A DNA stretch of 64,000 nucleotides from an uncultured Flavobacterium sp. (GCF_963422545.1 NZ_OY730257.1:62001-126000), one strand, 5' to 3'; counted from the first letter of the stretch, positions 8,364 to 18,982 are shown. Translations and numbers: made by a program. Notes: generated from the sequence alone by a model not told the origin.

Positions 8364-9815
8364 TTAGATTTTACCTTGGTATTTAGAACCAATGTGTCTA
8401 ATTTCTGTTCTTCTGTTTTGTGCTTTACCAGCAGCAGTTTTGTTGCTTCCAATTGGTTGAGAAGAACCAAATCCTTTAGAAACTAAGTTCTCTGGATTAA
8501 CACCTCTTTCAATTAAAGCATTCATTACAGCAGCAGCTCTGTCTTCAGAAAGTTTTTGATTCAATTTAGGAGAACCTGTACTATCAGTGTGTCCTTCAAT
8601 AGAGAATTTCGCGTTTGGATAGTTTTTAAGGATTTCTTTAATTGCATCTAATCTAGCTGGAGTTTCTTTATCTCCTGTTTTGAAAGTAGCTTTACCTGAG
8701 TTAAAGTAAACCGCTCTTGCTTGAACTTTAAGATCTTCTAAAGCTTCAGTAGTAACTTCTGGACAACCTCTATTGCTAGCAGGACCGTAAACTGTAGGAC
8801 AATCATCATCTTTATCAGCAACACCATCTTTGTCAGCGTCTAATACAGGACAACCACCATTTTCTTTAGGACCAGCAACTGTAGGACATTTGTCATCTTT
8901 GTCAGCGATACCATCACCGTCAGTATCAGGACAACCTTTTAAAGCAGCTAAACCAGCAACATCTGGACAAGCATCATCTTTATCAGCAATTCCGTCTCCG
9001 TCAGTATCAGGACATCCGTTTAATGCAGCTAAACCAAATACATCTGGACAAGCATCACTAGCGTCAACGATTCCGTCTCCATCAGTATCAGGACATCCGT
9101 TGAATTGTTTTAAACCAGCAACATCTGGACAAGCATCGTCTTTATCGTAGATTCCGTCTCCGTCAGTATCTTTACCTCCGAATTTGAAAACTAGACCAGC
9201 AGTGTGTTGAAAAACAGATCTGTCAAGAGGCTTATCTTCATTATTAGCTACAGCCCATTTGTATTTTGTAGCTAGTTCAAGACCAATAGCATCTGTGAAC
9301 CAGAAAGTAACACCAGCACCTGGGTTAACAGTTCCAAAACTGTTATCTCCGAAGAAAGTATAACCTCCACCAACAGATAACGAAGGATCAATAATTTTAG
9401 ATTTGATTAATTCTTGGAAGCTATACTTTACAGTAGCATCAATACCATAATACATCAAATCTCCAGGATTAGTTACAACATTACCTCTACTATCGTGCCC
9501 TGGAGCAGTTGGAGCAAAAGTAACCAATTTATCAATTTTGTTTACAGATCCTTGTAAACCAACAGAAAAACCATGTCCAACATATCTATTTACACCAATG
9601 TAAGATAAAGAAGGAAGGATATTCCAGTTGTCTTTTACAGCGAATGGCTGAGAAAAATGTTGATCAAAGAAACCGTGTCCTGCACCAGAACTGGTTCTTG
9701 TATCAACTGCATTAACTCCAAATGAGATAGCCCATGGATTGTTACTGTCTTGTGCGTGAGAACTTAAACCCATCACCATCATCACAGCAACTAAAAGTTT
9801 GTTAAGATGTTTCAT
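8364..9815 (-). CDS. OmpA-family outer-membrane protein with thrombospondin type 3 repeats
   Basis: A 483-aa outer-membrane porin-like protein. It has a signal peptide (1-21, S-S-H-A-Q), an N-terminal beta-barrel of about 200 residues, five DxDxDG calcium-binding thrombospondin type 3 repeats ([15 protein letters not shown] and variants, each followed by a GCP-type ending) and a C-terminal OmpA peptidoglycan-binding domain ([17 protein letters not shown]). It is a structural link between outer membrane and cell wall, probably abundant given the strong promoter. Monocistronic, bounded by its own promoter and terminator. Confidence 0.93.
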   Translation of the reverse strand: MKHLNKLLVAVMMVMGLSSHAQDSNNPWAISFGVNAVDTRTSSGAGHGFFDQHFSQPFAVKDNWNILPSLSYIGVNRYVGHGFSVGLQGSVNKIDKLVTFAPTAPGHDSRGNVVTNPGDLMYYGIDATVKYSFQELIKSKIIDPSLSVGGGYTFFGDNSFGTVNPGAGVTFWFTDAIGLELATKYKWAVANNEDKPLDRSVFQHTAGLVFKFGGKDTDGDGIYDKDDACPDVAGLKQFNGCPDTDGDGIVDASDACPDVFGLAALNGCPDTDGDGIADKDDACPDVAGLAALKGCPDTDGDGIADKDDKCPTVAGPKENGGCPVLDADKDGVADKDDDCPTVYGPASNRGCPEVTTEALEDLKVQARAVYFNSGKATFKTGDKETPARLDAIKEILKNYPNAKFSIEGHTDSTGSPKLNQKLSEDRAAAVMNALIERGVNPENLVSKGFGSSQPIGSNKTAAGKAQNRRTEIRHIGSKYQGKI

Positions 9816-9852
9816 ACTTAATTTTTTTAATTACAATTTAGTTAATTACAAG

Positions 9853-9883
9853 CAAAAGTAACACCAAATTTTTTAAATACAAA
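9853..9883 (-). promoter_or_regulatory. Promoter of the OmpA-family gene
   Basis: On the minus strand, TTTG (9883-9880), a 19-bp spacer and TACTTTTG (9860-9853) fit the Flavobacterium consensus, 38 bp before the ATG. One of the best promoter matches in the window. Confidence 0.8.
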
Positions 9884-9928
9884 ATGAAATGTTAAAAAAA
9901 ACCTACAAAAATTTAACCAAAGTGGAAA

Positions 9929-11122
9929 TTATATAACTTTTAACATTTGTCCGACAACTATAAAAGCACTTATAGCCTTGTCTAGGTGCTCTTTAGAATG
10001 CGCAGCCGATAATTGCACCCTGATCCTTGCTTTTTCTTTTGGCACCACAGGAAAGAAGAATCCAATTACATAAATCCCTTGTTTCAAAAGTTCATTTGCC
10101 ATCGTTTGTGACAATTTTGCATCATATAACATAACCGGAACAATTGCCGAGTCTCCATCAATAATATCAAATCCGGCTTTTTTCATTCCTTCTTTAAAGT
10201 AGTTTGTATTCCACTCTAATTTATCTCTTAATGTAGTATCTTTTTCTAAAAGCTCAAAGACCTTAATAGAAGCACCCACAATTGCTGGCGCCAATGAGTT
10301 CGAAAATAAATATGGCCTAGAGCGTTGACGCAGCAATTCAATAATTTCTTTCTTTGCGGTTGTATAACCTCCCATTGCGCCACCCAAAGCTTTACCGAGG
10401 GTTCCTGTTATAATATCAACTCTACCCATCACGCCTTTTGCTTCAAGCGTACCTTTTCCAGTTGCCCCAATAAATCCGGCAGCATGGCATTCGTCAACCA
10501 TTACCATCGCATCATATTTATCAGCTAAATCGCAAATTTTATCTAAAGGCGCCACAAGGCCATCCATAGAGAAAACCCCATCAGTAACAATTAATTTAAA
10601 ACGTGCTCCTGCTTCATTAGCTTTAATTAACTGTTGCTCCAAATCCTCCATGTTACTATTTTCATAGCGATAACGAGCCGCTTTACATAAACGAACACCA
10701 TCTATAATAGAAGCATGATTTAAACTATCTGAAATAATTGCGTCATTCTCCCCCAATAAAGGTTCAAAAACTCCACCATTCGCATCAAAAGCCGCCGCAT
10801 AAAGAATAGTATCTTCTGTACCGTAAAAATCAGCAATCTTTTTCTCTAAAGTTTTATGAATATCTTGTGTTCCGCAGATAAATCGAACTGACGACATCCC
10901 GAAACCATGTGTATCCATAGCATCTTTCGCTGCCTGAATCACTTCTGGATGAGAAGAAAGTCCTAAATAATTGTTCGCACAAAAGTTCAAAACCTTTTCT
11001 CCTGTAGAAATCGTGATTTCAGCATCTTGCGCAGATGTTATAATACGTTCTTTTTTAAAAATTCCATTTTCTTCAATAGTTTGCAACTCACTTTGCAAAT
11101 GCTCTTTAATTTTATCGTACAT
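9929..11122 (-). CDS. kbl: Glycine C-acetyltransferase (2-amino-3-ketobutyrate CoA ligase)
   Basis: A 397-aa pyridoxal-phosphate enzyme of the alpha-oxoamine synthase family that cleaves 2-amino-3-ketobutyrate with CoA to glycine and acetyl-CoA, the second step of threonine breakdown. Asp210 and His213 in VDECHAAGF contact the cofactor, and Lys244 in [10 protein letters not shown] is the Schiff-base lysine. Length matches Kbl (about 398). The usual partner, threonine dehydrogenase, is not next to it. It follows the helicase gene by 80 bp with no obvious promoter in the gap. Confidence 0.92.
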   Translation of the reverse strand: MYDKIKEHLQSELQTIEENGIFKKERIITSAQDAEITISTGEKVLNFCANNYLGLSSHPEVIQAAKDAMDTHGFGMSSVRFICGTQDIHKTLEKKIADFYGTEDTILYAAAFDANGGVFEPLLGENDAIISDSLNHASIIDGVRLCKAARYRYENSNMEDLEQQLIKANEAGARFKLIVTDGVFSMDGLVAPLDKICDLADKYDAMVMVDECHAAGFIGATGKGTLEAKGVMGRVDIITGTLGKALGGAMGGYTTAKKEIIELLRQRSRPYLFSNSLAPAIVGASIKVFELLEKDTTLRDKLEWNTNYFKEGMKKAGFDIIDGDSAIVPVMLYDAKLSQTMANELLKQGIYVIGFFFPVVPKEKARIRVQLSAAHSKEHLDKAISAFIVVGQMLKVI

Positions 11123-11202
11123 TTTTATATATTTAAAACGTTAAATATTAACACTTTAAGGCTAAAAAACCTCGTTAATCCTTTAACATCTGATTAATTT
11201 TT

Positions 11203-14200
11203 TCACAAATTTACTACATCGATTTCTGATCCTATGTATACCAAAGCCTTTTTTAACACTTTATAACCTAAATCTTCAATAGCATCTTGATATTCCTGAA
11301 GTTGCTGTGCATATTTAGAATTAGCCACTCCTGTTTTATAATCCAAAAGATAAGCTTCATTATTCTTAGTTAGAACAATTCGGTCTGGTTTCAAAATCTT
11401 TCCTTCCTTTTGAACTATTGTTTGTTCGTTTAAAATCGAATAATTTCCATCAAAACAAAAACTCAATTCAGAATGATTTACAATTTCTGTCAACGTTTTT
11501 AAAACCTGATCTACCTGATCAACTTTAATCAAACCGTTCTCAAGGGCTTTCGTAACTGCTAAATCAACATCTGATTTATCTTTAACAAAGGCCAAAATCT
11601 CATGCACAACATTACCATAAGATATTGCTTCTTGTTGATGCGTTCCCCACATTAAAGCTTCTCGCTGAGCAATCTTTATATTCTTTGGATTTAAAACTTC
11701 TGACACTATCGGAATTGGTTTTACTAAATCAACAGATTTACCAAGAACCGAGAGTCTGGCTTTATTCCCAAAATCATATTCTAACTTTTCAGAATCATAA
11801 ACTCCTTCATTAATCAAATATTTAATAAAAAAAGAAGCCATATTATTCGGAAACTCTCCATCTTTTCTTTCTTTTAAAGATTGAGAAATAACATACAACT
11901 GTTCTTCCGCGCGGGTTAGCGCGACATACAAAACATTGATATTATCAAGCAACTCTTCTTGTTTTTTAAGATTAAAAACAACCGAAGCACTTTCACCAAA
12001 ACCTTCAACTGCGCTACTATTATCAATTAAAGCCTTCGGAACACCTAAATCAACGTCTTCTGTATCCAACCATAATTTATCCTTTGGTTTTCGGCTATAA
12101 TCCTCTTCTGCAAAAGGCATAATAACCACTGGAAATTCTAAACCTTTGGACTTATGAATCGTCATAATTCGCACTGCATTGTTTCCTTCCGGAGAAGGAA
12201 TACTAAACCGCTCTCCGTTTTTATCCCAAAAATATAAAAAATCAGCAATTCCGGCTTGATTTCTAATATCTCTTTCCAGAACAATATCAAGGAAAAACTG
12301 AATATACGCATTACCTTCTGACGGAAGCACAAACTTTGAAATAATAATTTCAACGGCTTCGTACAATGATTTTTTACGAACATTTTCAAAAGAAAGCGAA
12401 ACATCAAAAGTTAAAAGCCATTTTTCAAAATCAGCTTCAAATTTCTTTGCCATTCCCATTGCGATAAAATCATGAATTGGCATATTCGTTTCTTTGTGAG
12501 TCGCCAGGAAATGCAAAAAATTAGCTTTCGATTCTAAATCAGCATTATTATTTAGGTACTTCAGTAAATAAACAATCAAACGAACTTCTGTCGCATTTTG
12601 AATCATTAAGGTTTCTGAGGACAAAAGCGGAATATTTTGTTCTGTCAAATAATTTGCAATTGCGATTCCCTGATCTCTTTTTCGAGTCAAAATCACGATG
12701 TCTTTATACTCGAAACCTTCGCGAATCACTTTTTGAATGGTATTCAGAGTTGCTAAAACATACAAATCTGACTTCTCAACCACTTCTTCTTCCTCACCAG
12801 CGTCATTTTTCTCAATTATTGGAAGAAAAGAAATATTTACATAACCACCTTTTTTTGAATTTGAGTTCTGAAAACTATGATTTTCATATAAATCTTTATA
12901 ATCTTCATTTGAGAATTCCGTTGAAAGCAGTTTAAAGAAGGCGTTATTAAAAGCAATAACTTCACTATAACTTCTATAATTTGTATCTAAATGTCTAATT
13001 TCTTTATCGGGATTATTAAACGGATTTACATCTTTACTTAACTCGATAAATTGCTCTGCTTTCCCTCCGCGCCAACGATAAATAGATTGTTTTGGATCTC
13101 CAACAATCATTAAAGTCCCTTTATTTCCGTAATCATCTAAACCGGAAAGTGAATTGTCAATCAACGGAATCAAGTTCTGCCATTGCATTTCGGAAGTATC
13201 CTGAAATTCATCGATAAAGAAATGACGATATCGCTCACCCAAACGTTCATAAATAAAAGGCGCAGGCTGATTTTGAATTTCACGATGGATTATCGCATTA
13301 AATTCAGATATTGACAAGATATTTTGTTCTGATTGAATTTTAGCCAACTCATTACTTACTGTATTAAGGAGTGAAAGTGGTGTTATGTTTTTTAGAAAGG
13401 CTTTGTAAAAATCTCTCTTTTCAAAATTTTTATAGATTTTCTCCAGAGTTTGAAGTAGCTCTGGAATTATATTTTCGATTAAAGCTCTATCTTTAGCCGT
13501 TTTATTAATCGCAATATCGTCGAATTCATGAAAGGTTTTATTGCGAGGATTAAATTTTCCATCACGAATACTTTCTAAATGATTCGGAAAAGTTCCTCTA
13601 GAAAATGATTTTAAGTCAATACCATTTTTATCAATTAGAGAAAGTGCTTCTGTGGCAAAATTTTCATTTTCAGATTCCAGATCTTTACACAAAACAAGCA
13701 TTTTCTTTTTTATCTCGACAAACTCTTCAATCGATTTGTCTTGAAAATGCAAAATCTCATTTCGATTATTTTCATTCAAAACCAATCTCCCAGTTTCCAG
13801 AATCTCACGCGAAACATCCCAACTTTTATCGTCGTCTGTTTTCTCCATTGTGAAATCGATCAACAATTTCGTCAAAGTTTCATCTTGTCCAGCCTGAGCA
13901 ATAATTGCATCAACAGCCTCGATCAATAAATTCTCAGTATCCAATGTAACCTCAAAAGTCATTGGCAAATTTAGATCGTGTGCAAAAGCACGTATTACTT
14001 TATGTGTAAATTTATCAATAGTAGAAATATCAAAAGCAGCATAATTATGAATAAGATGCTTGATAATACTTTGAGATTTTGTTTTAATTTTAATTATAGA
14101 AAGTCCTGTATCACGAGACAAATCCTCCATTAAATCAACTGCCTTAGCAGAAGGCTCATCTTTTGCAAATTCAGACAAGCTCCCAACAATACGGCTTTTC

Positions 14201-14361
14201 ATTTCATGAACTGCTTTATTGGTAAAAGTTATCGCCAGAATATTTCGATAAGCGTCGTTTTTTGGAGAAGAAAGAATAATTTTAAGATATTCTTTAACCA
14301 AAGTATAGGTTTTTCCTGAGCCTGCCGATGCATCATATATAGAGAAAGACGGACTTTGCAT
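11203..14361 (-). CDS. AddA/RecB-like UvrD-family helicase-nuclease subunit
   Basis: 1052 aa from the chosen ATG at 14361, which places the Walker A (ASAGSGKT, 11-18) at the usual distance from the start; the longer reading from 14445 runs across the promoter and a repeat. Superfamily 1 helicase motifs follow: DEFQDT near 385, GDPKQSIYRWRGG, TIHKSKGLEF and VALTRAEEQLYV. A C-terminal nuclease domain ends with LLDYKTG. It is the ATP-driven partner of the AddB-like protein at 5535-8300. The two subunits are not in one operon here, being separated by kbl and the OmpA-family gene. Confidence 0.9.
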   Translation of the reverse strand: MQSPSFSIYDASAGSGKTYTLVKEYLKIILSSPKNDAYRNILAITFTNKAVHEMKSRIVGSLSEFAKDEPSAKAVDLMEDLSRDTGLSIIKIKTKSQSIIKHLIHNYAAFDISTIDKFTHKVIRAFAHDLNLPMTFEVTLDTENLLIEAVDAIIAQAGQDETLTKLLIDFTMEKTDDDKSWDVSREILETGRLVLNENNRNEILHFQDKSIEEFVEIKKKMLVLCKDLESENENFATEALSLIDKNGIDLKSFSRGTFPNHLESIRDGKFNPRNKTFHEFDDIAINKTAKDRALIENIIPELLQTLEKIYKNFEKRDFYKAFLKNITPLSLLNTVSNELAKIQSEQNILSISEFNAIIHREIQNQPAPFIYERLGERYRHFFIDEFQDTSEMQWQNLIPLIDNSLSGLDDYGNKGTLMIVGDPKQSIYRWRGGKAEQFIELSKDVNPFNNPDKEIRHLDTNYRSYSEVIAFNNAFFKLLSTEFSNEDYKDLYENHSFQNSNSKKGGYVNISFLPIIEKNDAGEEEEVVEKSDLYVLATLNTIQKVIREGFEYKDIVILTRKRDQGIAIANYLTEQNIPLLSSETLMIQNATEVRLIVYLLKYLNNNADLESKANFLHFLATHKETNMPIHDFIAMGMAKKFEADFEKWLLTFDVSLSFENVRKKSLYEAVEIIISKFVLPSEGNAYIQFFLDIVLERDIRNQAGIADFLYFWDKNGERFSIPSPEGNNAVRIMTIHKSKGLEFPVVIMPFAEEDYSRKPKDKLWLDTEDVDLGVPKALIDNSSAVEGFGESASVVFNLKKQEELLDNINVLYVALTRAEEQLYVISQSLKERKDGEFPNNMASFFIKYLINEGVYDSEKLEYDFGNKARLSVLGKSVDLVKPIPIVSEVLNPKNIKIAQREALMWGTHQQEAISYGNVVHEILAFVKDKSDVDLAVTKALENGLIKVDQVDQVLKTLTEIVNHSELSFCFDGNYSILNEQTIVQKEGKILKPDRIVLTKNNEAYLLDYKTGVANSKYAQQLQEYQDAIEDLGYKVLKKALVYIGSEIDVVNL

Positions 14362-14382
14362 AAGTTGTTTTTTTGTGTATGG

Positions 14383-14413
14383 TAAAAATAACACAATAAA
14401 TATTAAATCCCAA
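14383..14413 (-). promoter_or_regulatory. Probable promoter of the AddA-like gene
   Basis: On the minus strand, TTG (14413-14411), a 20-bp spacer and TATTTTTA (14390-14383), one base off TAnnTTTG, 22 bp before the chosen ATG. Confidence 0.5.
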
Positions 14414-14420
14414 TTATGTG

Positions 14421-14480
14421 AAATTCCAAATTCCAACATCTGCAAGCAATGAACGCTTCAAATATTGGAATTTGGAATTT
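14421..14480. repeat. TTGGAATTTGG hairpin family, copy 1
   Basis: Arms AAATTCCAAATTCCAA (14421-14436) and TTGGAATTTGGAATTT (14465-14480) are perfect 16-bp inverted copies. Related hairpins are at 28976-29025 and 44774-44815. This copy lies between lspA and the AddA-like gene. Confidence 0.75.
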
Positions 14481-14504
14481 ATATTTTGGAATTCTAAAAA
14501 ATAA

Positions 14505-15104
14505 TCATGTCGTTTTTGGGAATGCTCTTTTATTAAAAACCAGCAAGATTCCAACTCCTGTTGAAATCGCCATATCGGCCACATTAAAAATAGCATTAAA
14601 GAATGCAAAATGCTTACCTCCAAAAAACGGTAACCATGTTGGAAGATTTCCTTCCCAAATAGGGAAATAAAACATATCTACAACTAATCCATGAAACCAT
14701 GAACCGTATGGAGTTGGCGAAAAAAATGTCGCCAGGCTATGTGTGCTGTCATCGAAAATCACTCCGTAAAAAACAGAATCAATAATATTTCCGGCAGCAC
14801 CGGCAAAGATTAATGCAATAGCAACGATTAAATAAGTAGAATGACGTTTTTTTATAGCATCAGCTAACCAGAATCCAATTCCGACTACGGCAAAAATTCT
14901 AAAAACGGTCAAAATCAATTTTCCGTATTCTCCGGGAATCTTAGTTCCCCAGGCCATTCCTTCATTTTCAATAAAATGAATTCTAAACCAATCAGCAATA
15001 ACAACTTCTTCACCTAAAACAAAATTTGTTTTTACATAGATTTTCGAAAGTTGATCAACAATTAAAACTAAGAATATAAGGAAATACGCTTTTCGTAATG
15101 ACAT
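14505..15104 (-). CDS. lspA: Lipoprotein signal peptidase II
   Basis: A 199-aa inner-membrane aspartic protease that removes signal peptides from diacylglyceryl-modified prolipoproteins. Four hydrophobic segments are visible. The family motifs are GAAGNIID (103-109) and the catalytic aspartates Asp143 (VVDMFYFP) and Asp177 (FNVADMAIS). It is longer than the 160-170 aa of proteobacterial LspA because of an insertion around 120-165, usual in this phylum. Its own -7 box lies just upstream, after the dksA-like terminator. Confidence 0.93.
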   Translation of the reverse strand: MSLRKAYFLIFLVLIVDQLSKIYVKTNFVLGEEVVIADWFRIHFIENEGMAWGTKIPGEYGKLILTVFRIFAVVGIGFWLADAIKKRHSTYLIVAIALIFAGAAGNIIDSVFYGVIFDDSTHSLATFFSPTPYGSWFHGLVVDMFYFPIWEGNLPTWLPFFGGKHFAFFNAIFNVADMAISTGVGILLVFNKRAFPKTT

Positions 15105-15123
15105 TTTATAAAATTTGATGGGG

Positions 15124-15131
15124 CAAAAATA
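15124..15131 (-). promoter_or_regulatory. -7 box TATTTTTG of lspA
   Basis: Exact TAnnTTTG match on the minus strand, 20 bp before the lspA ATG, placed right after the terminator of the previous gene. No good -33 element. Confidence 0.55.
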
Positions 15132-15142
15132 ACAATTTAATC

Positions 15143-15168
15143 AAAAAAAACGCTCCCTAAGGAGCGTT
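15143..15168 (-). terminator. Terminator after the DksA-like gene
   Basis: Stem AACGCTCC (15149-15156) with GGAGCGTT (15161-15168). On the minus strand the stem runs into eight T residues. Confidence 0.88.
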
Positions 15169-15189
15169 AAATATTTTGTAACAATAATT

Positions 15190-15570
15190 TTATCGTTGCA
15201 AATTTTTAGCTTCGATACTCATTGTAGCGTGAGGAACGATTTTAAGCCTTTCTTTGCTAATTAATTTACCTGTTACTTTGCAAATACCATATGTTTTGTT
15301 CTCAACACGGAATAATGCGTTTTTTAGATCGCGTATAAACTTCTCTTGTCTGATTGCTAACTGTGAGTTTGCTTCTTTAGACATTGTTTCGCTTCCTTCT
15401 TCAAATGCTTTAAAAGTTGGAGAAGTATCATCTGTTCCGTTATTCAAGTCATTCATGTAAGCACTTTTTATTAAATCCAGATCGGCTTGTGCTTTTTGTA
15501 TTTTAACTTGAATTATTTCTTTGAACTCTGCTAAGTCAGCATCAGAGTATCTTGTAATTTCATCTATCAT
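15190..15570 (-). CDS. TraR/DksA-family protein with degenerate zinc finger
   Basis: A 126-aa protein: a coiled-coil region (about 10-90, with AFEEGSETMSKEANSQ like the DksA hairpin tip) followed by a C-terminal remnant of the zinc finger, YGICKVTGKLI. DksA proteins bind the RNA polymerase secondary channel and adjust transcription with ppGpp. Only Cys97 of the usual four zinc cysteines remains; Thr100 and His114/Thr116 stand where others would be. It therefore may fold without zinc, as described for DksA2-type proteins. It follows ileS by 10 bp and should be cotranscribed. Confidence 0.85.
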   Translation of the reverse strand: MIDEITRYSDADLAEFKEIIQVKIQKAQADLDLIKSAYMNDLNNGTDDTSPTFKAFEEGSETMSKEANSQLAIRQEKFIRDLKNALFRVENKTYGICKVTGKLISKERLKIVPHATMSIEAKNLQR

Positions 15571-15580
15571 GGTATTTATA

Positions 15581-18500
15581 TTATTTTGAAATTAATATCA
15601 ATGTTTTAATATCATCAAACTCAATTTCTGTGCCGCTTTCTAAAGCGTCTACAAAAACCAAATCATCTGTTAATGTCTCAGACTTAATATAGTCTTCATT
15701 TTTCAGAATTGCTTCTTCTAAGATACCGCTTCTTTTTATTTGAATTTTTATTTTATCAGTAACTTCAAATCCAGAATCTTTACGGATATTTTGAATTCTG
15801 TTTACTAATTCTCTCGCGATACCTTCGTTTTTCAATTCTTCAGAGATTGTAATATCAAGCGCAACTGTAATTCCGTTTGAATTTGCAACCAACCAGCCTT
15901 CAATATCCTGCGATGTTATTTCGACGTCTTCTAATGATAAAGTTACATTATTTCCAGCAATAACAATATCTAACGCCCCCTGCTTGTCTAATTGATTAAT
16001 CTGATCTGCCGAAAAAGACTGTATTTCTTTGGAAATCAGACCCATATCCTTCCCAAAACGTGGTCCCAGAGCTTTAAAATTAGGTTTTATTTGTTTTACC
16101 AAAATACCAGAATCATCGTCTAAAAGTGCAATTTCTTTTACGTTTACTTCGGCTTTAACCAAGTCAGAAATAGCTTCGATTTCAGCTCTCTGATTCTCGT
16201 CAAGTACCGGAATCATTACCTTTTGCAAAGGCTGACGCACTTTAATCATTTCTTTCTTACGAAGCGATAAAACCAAAGATGAGATGGTTTGCGCTTTCTG
16301 CATTTTGCTTTCTAACGTTTTATTAACAAAGTTTTCGACAAATTTCGGGAACTCAGCCAAGTGAACACTGCTATATTGCTCGGTTCCTGTAGAAATCGTT
16401 AAATCACGATATAATTTATCCATGAAAAAAGGAGCAATTGGAGCACTTAATTTGCTTATCGTCAATAAACAAGTATAAAGTGTTTGATAAGCTGCAATTT
16501 TATCATGTGCATATTCTCCTTTCCAGAAACGACGACGACACAAACGAACGTACCAGTTACTCAAGTTTTCCTGAACGAAATCAGAAATTGCTCTTGCTGC
16601 TTTCGTAGGCTCATAATCTTCATAACATTCATCAACAAATTTTATTAATGTATGTAATTCAGATATAATCCACTGATCGATTTCCGGTCTTTCGTTTAAC
16701 GGAATTTCCGCTTCAGCGTATTTAAATCCATCGATATTAGCATATAACGAGAAGAATGAATACGTGTTGTATAATGTTCCGAAGAATTTACGGCGAACCT
16801 CAGCAATTCCTTCAATGTCAAACTTTAAGTTATCCCAAGGATTTGCGTTTGAAATCATGTACCAACGTGTGGCATCAGGTCCATATTCTGCAATTGTTTC
16901 AAAAGGGTCTGTTGCGTTTCCTAGACGTTTAGACATTTTTTGTCCGTTTTTATCCAAAACCAAACCATTTGAGACTACATTTTTATAGGCTACTTTATCA
17001 AAAACCAAGGTTCCGATTGCGTGTAAGGTATAAAACCATCCACGAGTTTGATCGACACCTTCGGCAATGAAATTCGCAGGAAAATCTTTATTCTCGTCAA
17101 TTTTATCTTTATTCTCAAAAGGATAATGCCATTGTGCATAAGGCATTGCCCCAGAATCAAACCAAACGTCAATTAAATCGCTTTCGCGTTTCATTGGTTG
17201 GCCCGAAGCTGAAACTAAAGTAATTTGATCAACTACATTTTTGTGTAAATCAATTAAATCATAATTAGATTCAGACATATTTCCGATTTCAAAACCTTTA
17301 AACGGATTTTCTTTTTGAAAACCTGCTTCGATAGATTTTTCAATCGCATTGTACAATTCTTCAACAGAACCAATAAGAACTTCTTCTTTTTTGTCTTCAG
17401 TTCTCCAAATTGGCAACGGAATTCCCCAATATCTAGAACGAGATAAGTTCCAGTCGTTGGCATTTTTCAACCAATTTCCAAAACGTCCTTCACCAGTAGA
17501 CTTAGGCTTCCAATTGATAGTTTCGTTCAGGTCGAACATTCTATCTTTTACATCGGTTACTTTAATGAACCAAGAGTCTAGTGGATAATATAATAACGGC
17601 TCATCAGTTCTCCAACTGTGTGGATAACTATGTACATATTTTTCAACCTTAAAGGCTTTATTTTCTTCTTTTAATCGAATAGCAATTTCAACATCAACAG
17701 AACGCTCTGGCGCCTGTCCTGCATCATAATATTCGTTTTTCACATATTTACCGGCAAGATCACCCATATGTAAAGTGAATCTTCCTTGTAAATCTACCAA
17801 AGGAACTGCTGTTCCGTTTTCGTCTAAAACCAACATTGGCGGAACTTCCGGTTTTGCTTCTTTTGCTACTTTAGCATCATCTGCACCAAAAGTTGGAGCG
17901 GTATGCACAACTCCAGTTCCGTCTTCGGTAGTAACGAAATCTCCTGCAATTACTCTAAATGCATTTTCAGGATTTTGATATGGCAATACGTATGGCAATA
18001 ATTGCTCGTAACGAATTTCTACCAAATCAGCTCCTTTTGCTTCAGCTACTATTTTATATGGAAGTTGTTTGTCTCCATTTTTTACTTTATCGAAATCAGC
18101 ATCGTCTTCGCTTGCAAAAAATCCTTTTCCGAATTGTTTTCCAACTAAATTTTTAGCAAAAACAACATTGATTGGCTCAAAAGTATATTGATTGAATGTT
18201 TTTACTAAAACATAATCGATTTTTGGACCAACTGTTAAAGCTGTATTCGATGGTAATGTCCAAGGCGTTGTCGTCCAGGCCAAAATGTGAACATCTCCAA
18301 ATCCTTGTAAAAAGCTTGGCAATGTTTCCGGCAATGTTTTAAACTGCGCTACAATTGTAGTATCTGTAACATCTCTATAAGCTCCAGGCTGGTTTACCTC
18401 GTGAGAAGATAATCCTGTTCCTGCTTTTGGAGAATAGGGCTGAATTGTATAACCTTTGTACAACAAACCTTTATCATAGATTTGTTTTAAAAGCCACCAA

Positions 18501-18982
18501 ACAGATTCCATGTATTTTGGTTTATAAGTTACATACGGATCTTCCATATCTACCCAATAACCCATTTTTTCGGTCAAATCATTCCATACGTCGGTATAAC
18601 GCATAACGGTTTTTTTACACGCTTCGTTATATTCTTCGATAGAAATGGTTTTACCAATATCTTCTTTTGTAATTCCAAGTTCTTTTTCGGTACCTAATTC
18701 TACAGGCAATCCGTGAGTATCCCAACCGGCTTTTCTTTTTACCTGAAAACCTTTTTGAGTTTTATATCTGCAAAAAATATCTTTAATCGCACGTGCCATC
18801 ACGTGGTGAATTCCCGGTAATCCGTTTGCTGAAGGCGGACCTTCAAAAAATACGTAAGGTTCTGCACCTTCGCGAGTAGTTACACTCTTTTCAAATATAT
18901 TTTCTTTCTTCCAAAAATCAAGTACTTCTGACGCTACTGTTGGCAAGTCAAGTCCTTTGTATTCAGTAAATTTTGTGCTCAT
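15581..18982 (-). CDS. ileS: Isoleucyl-tRNA synthetase
   Basis: A 1133-aa class Ia aminoacyl-tRNA synthetase that charges tRNA-Ile. The HIGH signature appears as GIHH (57-60) and the KMSKS loop as KMSKR near residue 683. The editing domain lies between, with LAWTTTPWTLPSNTAL. The C-terminus has the anticodon-binding domain. The length fits the longer IleS type, about 1,050-1,150 residues. It heads a two-gene unit with the DksA-like gene. No T-box leader was seen upstream. Confidence 0.97.
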   Translation of the reverse strand: MSTKFTEYKGLDLPTVASEVLDFWKKENIFEKSVTTREGAEPYVFFEGPPSANGLPGIHHVMARAIKDIFCRYKTQKGFQVKRKAGWDTHGLPVELGTEKELGITKEDIGKTISIEEYNEACKKTVMRYTDVWNDLTEKMGYWVDMEDPYVTYKPKYMESVWWLLKQIYDKGLLYKGYTIQPYSPKAGTGLSSHEVNQPGAYRDVTDTTIVAQFKTLPETLPSFLQGFGDVHILAWTTTPWTLPSNTALTVGPKIDYVLVKTFNQYTFEPINVVFAKNLVGKQFGKGFFASEDDADFDKVKNGDKQLPYKIVAEAKGADLVEIRYEQLLPYVLPYQNPENAFRVIAGDFVTTEDGTGVVHTAPTFGADDAKVAKEAKPEVPPMLVLDENGTAVPLVDLQGRFTLHMGDLAGKYVKNEYYDAGQAPERSVDVEIAIRLKEENKAFKVEKYVHSYPHSWRTDEPLLYYPLDSWFIKVTDVKDRMFDLNETINWKPKSTGEGRFGNWLKNANDWNLSRSRYWGIPLPIWRTEDKKEEVLIGSVEELYNAIEKSIEAGFQKENPFKGFEIGNMSESNYDLIDLHKNVVDQITLVSASGQPMKRESDLIDVWFDSGAMPYAQWHYPFENKDKIDENKDFPANFIAEGVDQTRGWFYTLHAIGTLVFDKVAYKNVVSNGLVLDKNGQKMSKRLGNATDPFETIAEYGPDATRWYMISNANPWDNLKFDIEGIAEVRRKFFGTLYNTYSFFSLYANIDGFKYAEAEIPLNERPEIDQWIISELHTLIKFVDECYEDYEPTKAARAISDFVQENLSNWYVRLCRRRFWKGEYAHDKIAAYQTLYTCLLTISKLSAPIAPFFMDKLYRDLTISTGTEQYSSVHLAEFPKFVENFVNKTLESKMQKAQTISSLVLSLRKKEMIKVRQPLQKVMIPVLDENQRAEIEAISDLVKAEVNVKEIALLDDDSGILVKQIKPNFKALGPRFGKDMGLISKEIQSFSADQINQLDKQGALDIVIAGNNVTLSLEDVEITSQDIEGWLVANSNGITVALDITISEELKNEGIARELVNRIQNIRKDSGFEVTDKIKIQIKRSGILEEAILKNEDYIKSETLTDDLVFVDALESGTEIEFDDIKTLILISK

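Noticed and set aside
8830..9150. Plus-strand frame opposite the calcium-binding repeats
   Set aside because: Its S/P/G-rich repetition is the complement of the DxDxDG repeats of the OmpA-family gene.
14362..14445. Longer N-terminus for the AddA-like protein
   Set aside because: It would cross the promoter and place 28 unrelated residues before the Walker A motif.
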